DNA of 64,000 nt from Sphingobium yanoikuyae (GCF_034424525.1 NZ_CP139979.1:1178001-1242000), one strand, 5' to 3'; counted from the stretch's first letter, positions 1 through 8,711 are shown. Translations and numbers: made by a program. The notes: generated by a model from the sequence alone, not told the origin.

Positions 1-1
1 C

Positions 2-331
2 GTGCGCCAGTTGCCCGGCGGCAATAATGCCATGGGGAAGATCAAGTTCATGTTCCCCAATGACCTGGGCATCTATCTGCACGACACGCCCGACCGGGCG
101 CTGTTCGCCAAGCCGGTGCGCCATTTCAGCAATGGCTGCGTCCGGCTGGAGGATGCGCAGCGTCTGGGCCGCTGGTTCTTCGGCAAGACGCCGACCGCAG
201 AGAGCGACGCACCCGAACAATATGTGCCGCTGCCCCGCCCGGTGCCGGTCTATCTCACCTATCTGACGGTGGTGCCGACGGCGGACGGGGTGCAGTTCCT
301 GCCGGACGATTATGGACGGGACGGGGAGTAA
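2..331 (+). CDS. L,D-transpeptidase (YkuD fold), C-terminal fragment
   Basis: Only the last ~109 residues are inside the window; the gene begins upstream. The fragment holds the L,D-transpeptidase active site: HFSNGCVRLEDA with the catalytic cysteine at residue 46 of the visible part, preceded by the PNDLGIYLHDTP segment that carries the conserved histidine. Enzymes of this family cross-link peptidoglycan stem peptides 3-3, or attach proteins to them, in the periplasm. The gene stops with TAA shortly before a convergent gene on the other strand. The family is clear; which subfamily (YcbB-like or shorter) cannot be told without the N-terminus. Confidence 0.9.
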   Translation: MRQLPGGNNAMGKIKFMFPNDLGIYLHDTPDRALFAKPVRHFSNGCVRLEDAQRLGRWFFGKTPTAESDAPEQYVPLPRPVPVYLTYLTVVPTADGVQFLPDDYGRDGE

Positions 332-383
332 CCTCCCCGTCCTGCCGGCTCAATGGATGCCGGCAACCATCCGCGTTGTTGGA

Positions 384-1148
384 TCAGTGGATGCCTGCCA
401 GCATCCACAGGGCCATGGCGACCATCATGACATTCTCGGTCAGCGAGACGAAGCCGAGCGGCACGTTGCTGCTGCCGCCGACGCAGGCGCATTTCAGTTC
501 GCGCTTCTCGATATAGACCGCCTTGAACACCGATATTGCGCCGATGCCGCCGATGAACAGGGCGACCGGGATCGACAGCCAGGGAGCAAGGCCGGTCAGC
601 ATCAGCGCGCCAGCGCCCAGTTCCAGGAAGGGATAGATGCGGCCATAGGGAATGACGCGTCGGGCGAGCAGGTCGTAGTTCAGGAACATGGTCGCGAACC
701 GCTCCACATCCTGCAGCTTCAGCATGGCGAGCAGCATCATGGCGATGGCGATGAACCGTTCGAGCGTCAGCAGGCCGACCAGCGGCGCCAAGGTTAGCCA
801 GTTGATCGCCAGCGCCAGCAGTGCGGCGACGGCGAAGACGGCCAGCACCGGCACATAGCTGGTCGCGCCGGGCACCGGCACCTTGAGGCCCAGGAAGCGG
901 CGCAGATCGTCATGGCCGCCGATCCGCCGGCCGTCGATGAAGATTTGCGGTGTCGTCTTCACGTCATGCTGCGCCTTGAAGACGTCGGTCTCGGCCCGGC
1001 TGGTAAGGGCATGATCCTCGACCCGATAGCCATGGCGGCGCAGCAGCCAGCGCGCCTTGAGGCCATAGGGACAGACATGACCGGGCATCACCATACGGTA
1101 GAGCTGGGCCGTCTTTTCCGGGGGCGGATTTCCCGAGGCTGGGGACAT
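384..1148 (-). CDS. glutaredoxin-like domain fused to MauE/DoxX-type membrane protein
   Basis: The N-terminal ~80 residues form a glutaredoxin-like domain with a monothiol-type HVCPYG active site and the TTPQIFIDG cis-proline segment. About four hydrophobic segments follow, as in the MauE/DoxX redox-associated membrane family, ending with a KCACVGG cysteine motif. The protein probably moves or maintains thiol redox state at the membrane. The start at 1148 (MSPASG) has AAGGA seven bases upstream. The reading frame extends back to 1199, but that longer start would lie inside the promoter. It is divergent from a MerR regulator and preceded by a mer-like promoter, so induction by a metal or thiol-reactive signal is likely. 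The substrate is unknown. Confidence 0.8.
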   Translation of the reverse strand: MSPASGNPPPEKTAQLYRMVMPGHVCPYGLKARWLLRRHGYRVEDHALTSRAETDVFKAQHDVKTTPQIFIDGRRIGGHDDLRRFLGLKVPVPGATSYVPVLAVFAVAALLALAINWLTLAPLVGLLTLERFIAIAMMLLAMLKLQDVERFATMFLNYDLLARRVIPYGRIYPFLELGAGALMLTGLAPWLSIPVALFIGGIGAISVFKAVYIEKRELKCACVGGSSNVPLGFVSLTENVMMVAMALWMLAGIH

Positions 1149-1180
1149 TGCATCATCCTTGTTTACGCTGCGATGCCCCT

Positions 1181-1212
1181 CATATAGGGTCTGTACCATG
1201 GTACGGAGTCAA
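1181..1212 (-). promoter_or_regulatory. MerR-type promoter/operator for the glutaredoxin-MauE gene
   Basis: Read on the minus strand: a -35 box TTGACT (1207-1212), a spacer of 19-20 bp, and a -10 box TATATG or CTATAT (1181-1187). The spacer is centred on a perfect 12-bp palindrome GTACCATGGTAC (1193-1204). The over-long spacer with a central dyad is the hallmark of promoters activated by MerR proteins through DNA untwisting, and TTGACTCCGTAC matches the left half of classical mer operators as I recall them. Confidence 0.8.
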
Positions 1213-1215
1213 GGC

Positions 1216-1623
1216 ATGAGTATGACAATTTCCGCACTGGCCCGCGCGGGCGATGTCGGGGTGGAGACGGTGCGCTTCTACCAGCGGCGCGGCCTGCTGG
1301 ATGCGCCCGATCGGCCGGAGGGCAGCGTGCGGCGCTATGGCGAGGGCGATGTGCGCCGGCTGCGCTTCATCCGGTCGGCGCAGGCGGCGGGCTTCACGCT
1401 GGAGCAGATCGGCGAGCTGCTGCAACTCGATGCCGGGCAGGATCGCAAGCGGGCGCGCGAGCTGGCGGCCGATCGGATCGCGGCGCTGGATGTGAAGATC
1501 GCGGAACTGGAGGCGGCGCGGGCGGCGCTGACGCGACTGGCCCGGCAATGCCATGCCTCCGATGAAGGGCCATGCCCGATCATCGCGGCGTTCGAGGACG
1601 GCGCTCAGACGTCCTGCGTCTGA
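1216..1623 (+). CDS. MerR-family transcriptional regulator
   Basis: About 135 residues from ATG at 1216 (MSMTISALARAG). The N-terminal winged helix has the typical VETVRFYQRRGLL and VRRYGEGDVRRLRFI segments, followed by a long coiled-coil dimer helix. The C-terminal loop CHASDEGPCPII resembles the metal-binding loop of mercury-sensing MerR (Cys117/Cys126), but the position of MerR Cys82 is occupied by a GQDRKRA stretch without cysteine. It probably activates the divergent glutaredoxin-MauE gene and represses itself. The inducer may therefore not be Hg(II). An in-frame extension to 1159 is unlikely because it runs through the operator. Confidence 0.85.
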   Translation: MSMTISALARAGDVGVETVRFYQRRGLLDAPDRPEGSVRRYGEGDVRRLRFIRSAQAAGFTLEQIGELLQLDAGQDRKRARELAADRIAALDVKIAELEAARAALTRLARQCHASDEGPCPIIAAFEDGAQTSCV

Positions 1624-1769
1624 TCGTCCTGCTTCTGCGCCATCTGCCGGCGCGACATTTCCCGACGCACCGAGTAGCTGGTGGGATCACGGCGAAAATG
1701 GTCGCGCATCATGCGCCGCTGTTCGCTGATGATGTGCCAGATATCTTCCGGACTCTTGCCTTCGGTCAT
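1605..1769 (-). CDS. small hypothetical protein (54 aa)
   Basis: A short charged ORF starting MTEGKSPEDIWH and ending QDDQTQDV, rich in Arg, Met and Gln, with no membrane segment or signal peptide. ACGGA lies four to five bases before the ATG. Its 3' end overlaps the 3' end of the merR gene on the other strand by 19 bp. I do not recognise a family. The protein-like composition and start signal favour a real gene, but this is a judgement from one sequence. Confidence 0.5.
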   Translation of the reverse strand: MTEGKSPEDIWHIISEQRRMMRDHFRRDPTSYSVRREMSRRQMAQKQDDQTQDV

Positions 1770-2023
1770 TGATCCGTCCGCCCTTTTCCGTTCGACTGCA
1801 GGGCAGGGAATATCGCTTTCGCACCGATCAATCCGTGAGCGCGATCACGTAAACGGCGCTTTAACGCTGTTACTTCAGATATATGCAACTCCGGCAGCGC
1901 GTGCGTGACAGGGTAAATGTTGGAAATCGCGCGCTTAACTTCGCATATTTCCCGCACATTCTGACATAATGTTACGTTCCGCTGATCCTATCGGAAAGCG
2001 GCGTGGGATCAGGATGGGAAAGA
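1770..2023. other. intergenic stretch without a recognised gene
   Basis: Between the small ORF and ruvX the DNA is locally less GC-rich (around 1850-1980) and has no convincing ORF on either strand. A 7-bp inverted repeat CTGATCC/GGATCAG (1982-2012) has a 17-base loop and no T-tract. I see nothing else here. Confidence 0.5.
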
Positions 2024-2048
2024 GCCGCCGGGAATGTAGCCGGGCGGC
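2024..2048 (-). terminator. possible terminator of ruvX
   Basis: Downstream of ruvX on the minus strand, GCCGCC pairs with GGCGGC around a short loop, with one mismatch and two more pairs inside. TCTTTCCC follows. The T-tract is short, so this is a weak call. Confidence 0.35.
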
Positions 2049-2068
2049 ATGCTGTAGGACAGGCGTGC

Positions 2069-2542
2069 CTATTCCAGCCCGGCGACGAGGCCGTCGATCG
2101 CGCCCTGGAGGATGTAGCTGGCAGCAAGCTTGTCGACCAGTTCGTCGCGCCGGGCGCGGCTGGCGTCGGCTTCCAGCAGGGTGCGGGTGACGGCCTGGGT
2201 CGACCAGCGCTCGTCCCACAGCAGCACCGGCAGGCCGATGTCCGCGACATTATGAGCGAAGGCGCGGCTGGCCTGGCTGCGCGGGCTGTTGGTGCCGTCG
2301 AGGTTGAGCGGCAGGCCGATGACGATGCCCTTGACCTGCTGCTGCGCCATGAAGGCTTCGAGCGCCGGCTTGTCCTTGCTGAACTTGCCGCGATTGACGG
2401 TGTAGGCGGGACTGGCGATCGACCATTGCGCGTCGCACAGGGCCAGGCCGATCGTCTTCGTGCCGACATCCATGCCGATCAGGCGACCACCCTCGGGCAG
2501 GGCTGCGCGAAATTCCGCGCGGTCAGTCGTGACAAGTTTCAT
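2069..2542 (-). CDS. ruvX: RuvX/YqgF family Holliday-junction resolvase-like protein
   Basis: 157 residues, normal for the family. The RNase H-like fold shows the first catalytic aspartate in [18 protein letters not shown], the [12 protein letters not shown] segment, and the second acidic site in LLWDERWST. YqgF proteins are implicated in pre-16S rRNA 5' end processing and resemble Holliday-junction resolvases. The start lies six bases after the stop of the DUF3089 gene on the same strand, so the two are probably co-transcribed. Confidence 0.93.
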   Translation of the reverse strand: MKLVTTDRAEFRAALPEGGRLIGMDVGTKTIGLALCDAQWSIASPAYTVNRGKFSKDKPALEAFMAQQQVKGIVIGLPLNLDGTNSPRSQASRAFAHNVADIGLPVLLWDERWSTQAVTRTLLEADASRARRDELVDKLAASYILQGAIDGLVAGLE

Positions 2543-2548
2543 TACGTC

Positions 2549-3673
2549 TCAGTGCGTCTTGGTAAAGGCCGCCAGTCGCTGGCGGGCGTCGTCGCGCACA
2601 TTGCCCCAGAACAGGCTATAATCATAGACGTGATAATTATTGCCGGGCAGCGTGTAGGGGCCCATGTCGACCGGCTCGCCGATCATCAGCACGCCGCTGG
2701 TGTCACAGCGGGCAGGGACGATGCCGGCCACCAGATGAGCCGGCTTGTCGGCGGCGCGGGCGTCGAGCGTGCCGATATTGGCGCTGGCGGGCGCATTGCC
2801 GTTGAAGGTGCCGGTGATCGGATTGGTGCAGAGCATGTGCGTGCCCTTGCGCGGCTGGCCATTGAGGCCCTGCTTGCGCTCGAAGCTTTCGACCACGGCG
2901 GACGGATCGGCCGGTTCGGCATAGCTTTGCCAGCTGACGATGCAATGCGATTGATCCCGCCTGGCACAGGCGGGGAAGCCCAATGCAGGCAGGTCCGCCT
3001 CGACCGAGATCGGCCAGCCCACGGCATAGATGGCGGCGATCCGGTCGGCGACCGGTTTGCCCGCCACCTGTTCGCGCACCAGTTGCAGCAGGTGGCGTGA
3101 CCCCTGGCTGTGGCCGGCGAGGATCAGCGGACCGGTGGGATTGGCCTTGAGAAAGGCGGCGAAGGCTTGGGTCACGTCGCGATAGGCTGCTGCGAGTGCC
3201 TGGTCGCCCTCCGCTCCGGTGGTGAGGAATGCGCCATAATTGGCTTGGCGATAGCGGGGTGCCCAGACATTGCCGGCGGCGCTGAAGGCGCTGGCCTGGC
3301 TCAGCACGAAGCGGCGCGCGGTCGCGTTGCTTTCCGCGTCGTCCAGCGGCGCATTCCAATGGGCATTGCCAAGCGGCGTCACATAGCTGGTCGGATGGAT
3401 GAAGAAGACGGCGGCCTTCTGCGCGGGCGGCGCAAGCTTGGCCGCGCCCTGCGGCGTCCAGAGCGCGGGATTGTCCTTGGTCTGGTCGGGGCGGGCGATC
3501 CACATTTTCGGATCGTCATAGGCGTTGGCGGGCAGGGGCTGGAGCGGCTGGAACGCTTCGCGCGGGACCATCACCGCCCGCATGATCTGCATCCCCCAGA
3601 TGCGATAGGCGAGCAGCATCGCAAGCACCAGCACGACCAGGCCGGCGACGATATAGAGGAATTTGCGGGCCAC
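2549..3673 (-). CDS. DUF3089 alpha/beta-hydrolase-like membrane-anchored protein
   Basis: I place the start at GTG 3673 (ARKFLYIVAGLVVLVL follows). This gives 374 residues with an N-terminal transmembrane anchor directly after the start. Longer ATG starts at 3748 and 3778 would put the 15-bp repeats inside the gene. The nucleophile elbow is GHSQGS in LILAGHSQGSRHLL, and the pattern FFIHPTSY near the front is typical of DUF3089. The family is lipase-like; its substrate is unknown. It lies six bases upstream of ruvX and is divergent from gatC. Confidence 0.82.
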   Translation of the reverse strand: MARKFLYIVAGLVVLVLAMLLAYRIWGMQIMRAVMVPREAFQPLQPLPANAYDDPKMWIARPDQTKDNPALWTPQGAAKLAPPAQKAAVFFIHPTSYVTPLGNAHWNAPLDDAESNATARRFVLSQASAFSAAGNVWAPRYRQANYGAFLTTGAEGDQALAAAYRDVTQAFAAFLKANPTGPLILAGHSQGSRHLLQLVREQVAGKPVADRIAAIYAVGWPISVEADLPALGFPACARRDQSHCIVSWQSYAEPADPSAVVESFERKQGLNGQPRKGTHMLCTNPITGTFNGNAPASANIGTLDARAADKPAHLVAGIVPARCDTSGVLMIGEPVDMGPYTLPGNNYHVYDYSLFWGNVRDDARQRLAAFTKTH

Positions 3674-3745
3674 TTGCTCTCGTCTCCATCCCTGTGCGGG
3701 GATCGCCCCGCCTTCGTGCGGCCTGTCTGGCCCATGCGCGGCAGT

Positions 3746-3790
3746 CATGCAAGATGGGGGCATGCAAGATGGGCGCATGCAAGATGGCAG
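3746..3790. repeat. three tandem 15-bp repeats
   Basis: Three adjacent copies of CATGCAAGATGG followed by three variable bases (3746-3760, 3761-3775, 3776-3790) lie in the divergent region between the DUF3089 gene and gatC. Each contains GCATGC-like half-sites. They may be a slippage-prone microsatellite or clustered protein sites. Confidence 0.75.
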
Positions 3791-3844
3791 ATGGTGCAGC
3801 AGGACACTTGAAGCGGACTGGTGCGGGTGCTAGCGGCTTGGCCC

Positions 3845-4132
3845 ATGTCGATAGACCTTCAGACCGTGAAAAAGATCGCCAGCCTTTCGCGCATTTCGGT
3901 GACGGATGCGGAAGCGGAAGCCATGGTGCCCGAACTCAACAATATCCTTGGCTGGGTGGAACAGCTGGGAGAGGTGGACGTGACCGGCGTGCAGCCGATG
4001 ACGGCCGTCATCCCCAACCATCAACGCCTGCGCGACGATGTCGTCACGGACGGCAATGTGCGTGACAAGGTGCTGGCCAATGCGCCGCAGGCCGAACATG
4101 GCTTCTTCGCGGTGCCGAAAGTTATCGAATGA
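3845..4132 (+). CDS. gatC: Asp-tRNA(Asn)/Glu-tRNA(Gln) amidotransferase subunit C
   Basis: 95 residues starting [17 protein letters not shown]. This small subunit wraps around GatA and GatB and stabilises the heterotrimer that converts Glu-tRNA(Gln) or Asp-tRNA(Asn) to the amidated form. The [12 protein letters not shown] segment and the C-terminal [11 protein letters not shown] are characteristic. An upstream in-frame start at 3821 adds residues not seen in the family. gatA follows after a 123-bp gap filled by a repeat element. Confidence 0.95.
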   Translation: MSIDLQTVKKIASLSRISVTDAEAEAMVPELNNILGWVEQLGEVDVTGVQPMTAVIPNHQRLRDDVVTDGNVRDKVLANAPQAEHGFFAVPKVIE

Positions 4133-4149
4133 TGCGGGTGCCTCCCCAT

Positions 4150-4246
4150 CCGTTCGCCCTGAGCCTGTCGAAGGGCTCGGCCGACCGCAGGGAGGCAGCT
4201 TCGCTTCGCTCAGTAGAGGGCTTCGACTTCGCTCAGCCCGAACGGG
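4150..4246. repeat. REP-type inverted repeat pair between gatC and gatA
   Basis: The left arm CGTTCGCCCTGAGCCTGTCG (from 4151) is matched in inverse orientation by GCTTCGACTTCGCTCAGCCC (from 4220) with a few mismatches, around a spacer of about 45 bp. I know this sequence type as an abundant palindromic repeat in sphingomonad genomes. It could form a stable mRNA hairpin between the two cistrons. Confidence 0.75.
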
Positions 4247-4255
4247 GAAAAGAAT

Positions 4256-5740
4256 TTGACTGATCTTACTGATCTTACAGTGGCGGAAATCCGCGACGGC
4301 TTCCGCGCGGGCGATTTTTCGGCGCGCGAAGTGGCCGAGGGCTTCAACGCCAATGTCGCCGCTGCCAAGGCGCTGAACGCCTTCATCGTCGAGACGCCGG
4401 AAAAGGCGCTGGCAGCGGCCGACGCCGCCGATAAGGCCAAGGCCGCCGGCGAGACGCTGGGCCAGCTGGCTGGCGTGCCGATCGGCATGAAGGACCTGTT
4501 CTGCACCGAAGGCACGCAGACGACTGCCGCGTCGCACATGCTGGAAGGCTTCGTGCCGACCTATGAATCGACCGTGTCGGGCAAGCTGTGGGCGGCCGGC
4601 GCCGGCATGCTGGGCAAGCTCAATCTCGACCAGTTCGCCATGGGTTCGTCCAACGAGACGAGCTATTATGGCAATGTGATCTCGCCCTGGCGGCGCGGCG
4701 GCGGTGATAATGCCGCACTGGCGCCCGGTGGTTCGTCGGGCGGTTCCTCCTCGGCCATCTCCGCGCGGCTCTGCCCGGCGGCGACCGGCACCGACACTGG
4801 TGGCTCGATCCGCCAGCCTGCCGCCTTCACCGGCATTTCGGGCATCAAGCCGACCTATGGCCGCTGCTCGCGCTTCGGCATCGTCGCTTTCGCCAGTTCG
4901 CTGGATCAGGCCGGGCCGATGGCGCGCACGGTGCGCGACAATGCGATCCTGCTGGAAGTCATGTCGGGCTTCGATCCCAAGGATTCGACTTCGTTGGATC
5001 TGGCCGTGCCGCAGTGGGAAGCCAATTTGTCGAGCGATCTCAAGGGCAAGAAGGTCGGTATTCCCAAGGAATATCGCCCCGATGGCCTGAACGCCGAAAT
5101 CTCCGCCATGTGGGATCGCGGCATCGAATGGCTCAAGGACGCCGGCGCCGAAGTGATCGAAGTGTCGCTGCCGCATACCAAATATGCGCTGCCGACCTAT
5201 TATATCATCGCGCCTGCCGAAGCCTCGTCGAACCTCGCCCGCTATGACGGCGTGCGTTACGGCCAGCGCGACCTGCCCGATGGGGCGGGATTGCAGGACA
5301 TGTATGCCGCGACCCGCGCTGCCGGCTTCGGCCCGGAAGTGAAGCGCCGCATCATGATCGGCACTTACGTGCTGTCGGCCGGCTTCTATGATGCCTATTA
5401 TACCCAGGCGCAGAAGGTGCGAGCGCTGATCGCGCGCGATTTCGAACTGGCGTTCGAAAAGTGCGACCTGCTGCTGACGCCGACCGCGCCGAGCGCCTCC
5501 TTCGCGCTGGGCGAGAAGCAGGCCGATCCGCTGGCCATGTATCTGAACGACGTCTTCACCGTGCCAGCCTCGCTGGCCGGGCTGCCGGCGATGGCGATTC
5601 CAGGTGGGCTGGATTCGGCCGGTTTGCCGATCGGCCTGCAGGTGATCGGCAAGGCGCTGGACGAGCAGACTGTGCTGAACGCCAGCCTCGCCATCGAGGA
5701 ACGGGCCGGTTTCACCGCGCGGCCGGACAAGTGGTGGTAA
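4256..5740 (+). CDS. gatA: Asp-tRNA(Asn)/Glu-tRNA(Gln) amidotransferase subunit A (amidase)
   Basis: 494 residues. The amidase-signature triad is complete: Lys79 in GMKDLF, the serine of [10 protein letters not shown] near 160, and nucleophile Ser184 in [10 protein letters not shown]. GatA hydrolyses glutamine and channels ammonia to GatB for transamidation of mischarged tRNA. The best start is TTG at 4256 ([16 protein letters not shown]) with GGGGA about seven bases upstream; no ATG fits nearby. The gene is directly followed by a toxin-antitoxin pair instead of gatB. Confidence 0.95.
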   Translation: MTDLTDLTVAEIRDGFRAGDFSAREVAEGFNANVAAAKALNAFIVETPEKALAAADAADKAKAAGETLGQLAGVPIGMKDLFCTEGTQTTAASHMLEGFVPTYESTVSGKLWAAGAGMLGKLNLDQFAMGSSNETSYYGNVISPWRRGGGDNAALAPGGSSGGSSSAISARLCPAATGTDTGGSIRQPAAFTGISGIKPTYGRCSRFGIVAFASSLDQAGPMARTVRDNAILLEVMSGFDPKDSTSLDLAVPQWEANLSSDLKGKKVGIPKEYRPDGLNAEISAMWDRGIEWLKDAGAEVIEVSLPHTKYALPTYYIIAPAEASSNLARYDGVRYGQRDLPDGAGLQDMYAATRAAGFGPEVKRRIMIGTYVLSAGFYDAYYTQAQKVRALIARDFELAFEKCDLLLTPTAPSASFALGEKQADPLAMYLNDVFTVPASLAGLPAMAIPGGLDSAGLPIGLQVIGKALDEQTVLNASLAIEERAGFTARPDKWW

Positions 5741-5752
5741 TGACTTGACCGA

Positions 5753-5772
5753 AGTGTTACCTTGGTAACACT
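5753..5772. promoter_or_regulatory. palindromic operator of the toxin-antitoxin pair
   Basis: A perfect inverted repeat, AGTGTTACC-TT-GGTAACACT, with nine-base arms lies 13 bases before the antitoxin ATG and overlaps the likely core promoter. AbrB/MazE-type antitoxins usually bind such palindromes to repress their own operon. Confidence 0.75.
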
Positions 5773-5784
5773 GGAGATGTGACG

Positions 5785-6078
5785 ATGAACGCGCCAAGCA
5801 AGATCGAAACCGGAACGATGACCAGCAAGGGACAGATACTGATCCCCAAGGCCATGCGTGACGCGACCGGTCTTGTTCCGGGGCAACCTTATCGAGTGCT
5901 TGTCAACGAAGCTGGGCAAGTGGTGGTTGCCCCGCTGGGGTTCGGTCCGGAGGAAGCGGCTGAACGCAGTCGCCGGGTTATGGAAGCGATTGATGCAATT
6001 GCTGGCAAATATCCTAATCCCGACGGGATGAGCACGGATGAATATATGCGGGAGATACGGGGTAATTACGAGCCGTGA
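5785..6078 (+). CDS. AbrB/MazE-type antitoxin
   Basis: 97 residues from ATG 5785, with GGAG eight bases upstream. The N-terminal swapped-hairpin DNA-binding fold is visible in TMTSKGQILIPKAMRDATGL...PGQPYRVLVNEAGQVVV. The C-terminal tail (about residues 55-97) would wrap the toxin. It probably represses its operon through the palindrome just upstream. Its stop overlaps the toxin start by four bases. Confidence 0.88.
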   Translation: MNAPSKIETGTMTSKGQILIPKAMRDATGLVPGQPYRVLVNEAGQVVVAPLGFGPEEAAERSRRVMEAIDAIAGKYPNPDGMSTDEYMREIRGNYEP

Positions 6079-6491
6079 TCCTCATTGATTCAAACGTTCT
6101 CATTGATGTGTTTGATCGCGATCCTGAATGGTTCGATTGGTCTAGGACCAATATTAATCGAGCTGCCTTTGGCGCCTATTTGTTTGTGAACCCCGTTGTC
6201 ATTGGTGAGATTGCGCCGAGGTTTATGGAGTATGAGCAACTTCGCTTGGCGTTGATTTCTATGCTGATCGGGATTGAACCTCTTGCTGGCGATGGCGCAT
6301 TTCTAGCAGGAAGAGCATTTGAGGTTCATCGCCGTCGCAAGCAGCCAGGTGCAGCCAAATCGATCCTCGCCGATTTCTTCATTGGTGGTCATGCTCAGGC
6401 CAGCGGTGCGACCATTCTCACGCGTGACCCGCGTTTCTACAGAAGCTATTTCCCCGGCGTGCCGTTGATTACGCCTTCAAAGGACGAATAA
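6075..6491 (+). CDS. PIN-domain toxin (VapC-like ribonuclease)
   Basis: 138 residues with a GTG start overlapping the antitoxin stop. The four acidic residues of the PIN active site are recognisable: Asp5 (LIDSN), Glu45 (VVIGEI), Asp100 ([11 protein letters not shown]) and Asp118 (LTRDPRF). PIN toxins cleave RNA, often tRNA or rRNA, in a Mg-dependent way. Base composition is clearly less GC-rich than in gatA and gatB, which suggests acquisition. The TAA stop overlaps the gatB ATG by one base (TAATG), so gatB translation may be coupled to it. Confidence 0.9.
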   Translation: MILIDSNVLIDVFDRDPEWFDWSRTNINRAAFGAYLFVNPVVIGEIAPRFMEYEQLRLALISMLIGIEPLAGDGAFLAGRAFEVHRRRKQPGAAKSILADFFIGGHAQASGATILTRDPRFYRSYFPGVPLITPSKDE

Positions 6492-7996
6492 TGACTGAAT
6501 CAACCTATCGCATCCAGGGCGCAACCGGCGAGTGGGAGGTCGTGATCGGCCTGGAAGTCCATGCGCAGGTGACGTCGAACGCGAAGCTCTTTTCCGGCGC
6601 CGCGACGGCGTTCGGCGCGGAGCCCAATACGCAGGTCAGCCTGATCGATGCGGCCATGCCCGGCATGTTGCCCGTGCCCAACCGCGAGTGCATCCGCCAG
6701 GCGGTGCGCACCGGCATGGCGATCGACGCGCAGATCAACAAATGGTCGCGCTTCGACCGCAAGAATTATTTCTATGCGGATCTGCCGCAGGGCTATCAGA
6801 TCAGCCAGCTCTATCACCCGATCGTGGGCGAAGGGCAGATCGAGATCGTCCTGGACGAGAAGAACCCCGAAGCCAGCACCAAGGTGATCGGCGTCGAGCG
6901 CATCCATGTCGAGCAGGATGCCGGCAAGCTGATGCACGACCAGCACCCGACCAGCTCCTATGTCGACCTCAACCGGTCGGGCGTGGCGCTAATGGAAATC
7001 GTGTCGAAGCCGGACATGCGTTCGCCTGCCGAAGCAGGGGCTTATCTCTCGAAGCTGCGGACCATTCTTCGCTATGTCGGCTCGTGCGACGGCAATATGG
7101 ACCAGGGGTCGATGCGCGCCGACGTCAACGTCTCCGTGCGCCGTCCGGGCGAAGAATTCGGCACCCGCACCGAGACCAAGAATGTGAACTCGGTCCGCTT
7201 CGTCATGGCCGTGGTCGAGCATGAGGCGAACCGCCAGGTCGACGTGCTGGAGGCCGGCGGCAAGATCGTGCAGGAAACGCGCCTCTATGACCCGGATCGC
7301 AACGAAACCCGTTCGATGCGGTCGAAGGAAGACGCGCACGACTATCGCTACTTCCCCGATCCCGACTTGTTGCCGCTGGAGCTGGACGATGAATTCCTGG
7401 AGGAATGCCGCCAGTCGCTGCCCGAACTGCCGGACGCGAAACTGCGCCGCTATGCGCAGGATCTGGGCCTGTCTGCCTATAATGCCGCGACCCTGACCGC
7501 CGACGCCGACACCGCACGCTGGTTCGAGGCGCTGCTGGCCGAAGGCGCGCGCATCCAGAAGAAGAGCGAGGGCGAGGTCTCCAAGGCATCGGCCAACTGG
7601 CTGCTGTCGGAGCTCTATGGCGCGCTCAACCGCATTGGCAAGAGCCTTGAAGAAAGCCCGGTAAGCCCCGAGGAAGGCGCCGAATTGCTGGCACTGGTAG
7701 CCGATGGCACGATCAGCGGCACGATCGCCAAGCAGGTGTTCGAGATCATGCTGGAAACCGGCGACAAGCCCGGCAAGATCGTCGAGGAAAAGGGCCTGAA
7801 GCAGACCAGCGACACCGGCGCGATCGAGGCGGCGGTGGCCGATGTCCTCGCCAAGAATGGCGACAAGGTCGAGCAGTATCGCGGCGGCAAGGAAGCGCTG
7901 TTCGGCTTCTTCGTCGGTCAGACGATGAAGGCGATGCAGGGCAAGGCCAATCCCCAGGTCGTCAACGAACTGGTCAAGAAGGCGCTCGCCGGCTGA
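6491..7996 (+). CDS. gatB: Asp-tRNA(Asn)/Glu-tRNA(Gln) amidotransferase subunit B
   Basis: 501 residues, full length. The GatB kinase-like core is clear: [30 protein letters not shown] and the [13 protein letters not shown] motif, followed by the helical YqeY-like tail to KALAG. GatB phosphorylates the mischarged aminoacyl-tRNA and amidates it with ammonia from GatA. It is reached by a TAATG junction from the PIN toxin and ends in a strong terminator. Confidence 0.97.
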   Translation: MTESTYRIQGATGEWEVVIGLEVHAQVTSNAKLFSGAATAFGAEPNTQVSLIDAAMPGMLPVPNRECIRQAVRTGMAIDAQINKWSRFDRKNYFYADLPQGYQISQLYHPIVGEGQIEIVLDEKNPEASTKVIGVERIHVEQDAGKLMHDQHPTSSYVDLNRSGVALMEIVSKPDMRSPAEAGAYLSKLRTILRYVGSCDGNMDQGSMRADVNVSVRRPGEEFGTRTETKNVNSVRFVMAVVEHEANRQVDVLEAGGKIVQETRLYDPDRNETRSMRSKEDAHDYRYFPDPDLLPLELDDEFLEECRQSLPELPDAKLRRYAQDLGLSAYNAATLTADADTARWFEALLAEGARIQKKSEGEVSKASANWLLSELYGALNRIGKSLEESPVSPEEGAELLALVADGTISGTIAKQVFEIMLETGDKPGKIVEEKGLKQTSDTGAIEAAVADVLAKNGDKVEQYRGGKEALFGFFVGQTMKAMQGKANPQVVNELVKKALAG

Positions 7997-8026
7997 GGCC
8001 GGGTCTCCATGGCCTTTCGTGATTGA

Positions 8027-8057
8027 GGGGAGCGGCCTGACGGTCGCTCCCCTTTTT
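8027..8057 (+). terminator. intrinsic terminator of gatB
   Basis: GGGGAGCG pairs perfectly with CGCTCCCC around a 10-base loop, followed by TTTTT. Confidence 0.9.
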
Positions 8058-8060
8058 CGG

Positions 8061-8711
8061 TCAGGCCTTCTTCTTCAATGCCATGGATTTGCGGGCATTG
8101 TTGGCATATTCCTCGAAATTCTTCTTGAAGACGCCAACCAGCTCATCCAGCGCGGCCACGGCGTCTTCGCCTTCCTTTGCGGGGAAGAGCGACAGGCCAT
8201 TCCCGCCCCACGCCTTATATTCGAAGTCGATCTTCTGGTCGTTGCCGAAGTCCCGAACCATGAACAATGTCTTGAGCGAGCGGCCATAGATCGCCGCCTT
8301 GTGATACAGCACATCTGCGGTGATGAGCTCGGAGTAGCAGGCGGCGGTGGAATCGGACCGGCGCGTCTTCACCTTGTTCATGGTCTTGCGCTCAAGCGGC
8401 GCTTCATGACGGATGATAACCGTGCCCGGCTTCAGTTCCAGCAACGTGGCCAGATCCAGCGACTGGAGTGCGTCAACCTGGCTGGGGCTGTCGAGCGCGC
8501 TGGCCATCTGTGCCTTGTTGCTGGCATCCTTGCCGGCATGCAGGGCGGCATCGAGCAAACCGCCGCCAAGCAGGCCGGTTGTCACGGAGGCCATGCGTTC
8601 GGCCGGCCATATGTGCAATTCGCAGGCCGGCGACGGAGCCTCGGCGCTCTGGGCCTGGGCGGCACTGGCGAGCGTCAGCGATGCCAGACCAACCCAAATG
8701 GTCTTCAACAT
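8061..8711 (-). CDS. exported protein of unknown function, paralogue 1
   Basis: 216 residues from ATG 8711 (MLKTIWVGLASLTLASAAQAQS), a good Sec signal peptide with a GGGGGA start signal about eight bases upstream. The mature protein has CELHIWP just after the signal, a second cysteine in ACYSELITADVLYHK, and GRSLKTLFMVRDFGND. These elements recur in the gene directly upstream, so the two are tandem paralogues, each with two conserved cysteines that could form a disulfide. I do not recognise the family. The C-terminus is lysine-rich. Confidence 0.8.
   Translation of the reverse strand: MLKTIWVGLASLTLASAAQAQSAEAPSPACELHIWPAERMASVTTGLLGGGLLDAALHAGKDASNKAQMASALDSPSQVDALQSLDLATLLELKPGTVIIRHEAPLERKTMNKVKTRRSDSTAACYSELITADVLYHKAAIYGRSLKTLFMVRDFGNDQKIDFEYKAWGGNGLSLFPAKEGEDAVAALDELVGVFKKNFEEYANNARKSMALKKKA

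Noticed and set aside
3746..3790. Short repeats considered as a CRISPR array
   Set aside because: The units are directly adjacent without spacers, and no cas gene is present.
3830..5797. A 655-residue minus-strand frame opposite gatC and gatA
   Set aside because: Shadow of gatA; no domain.
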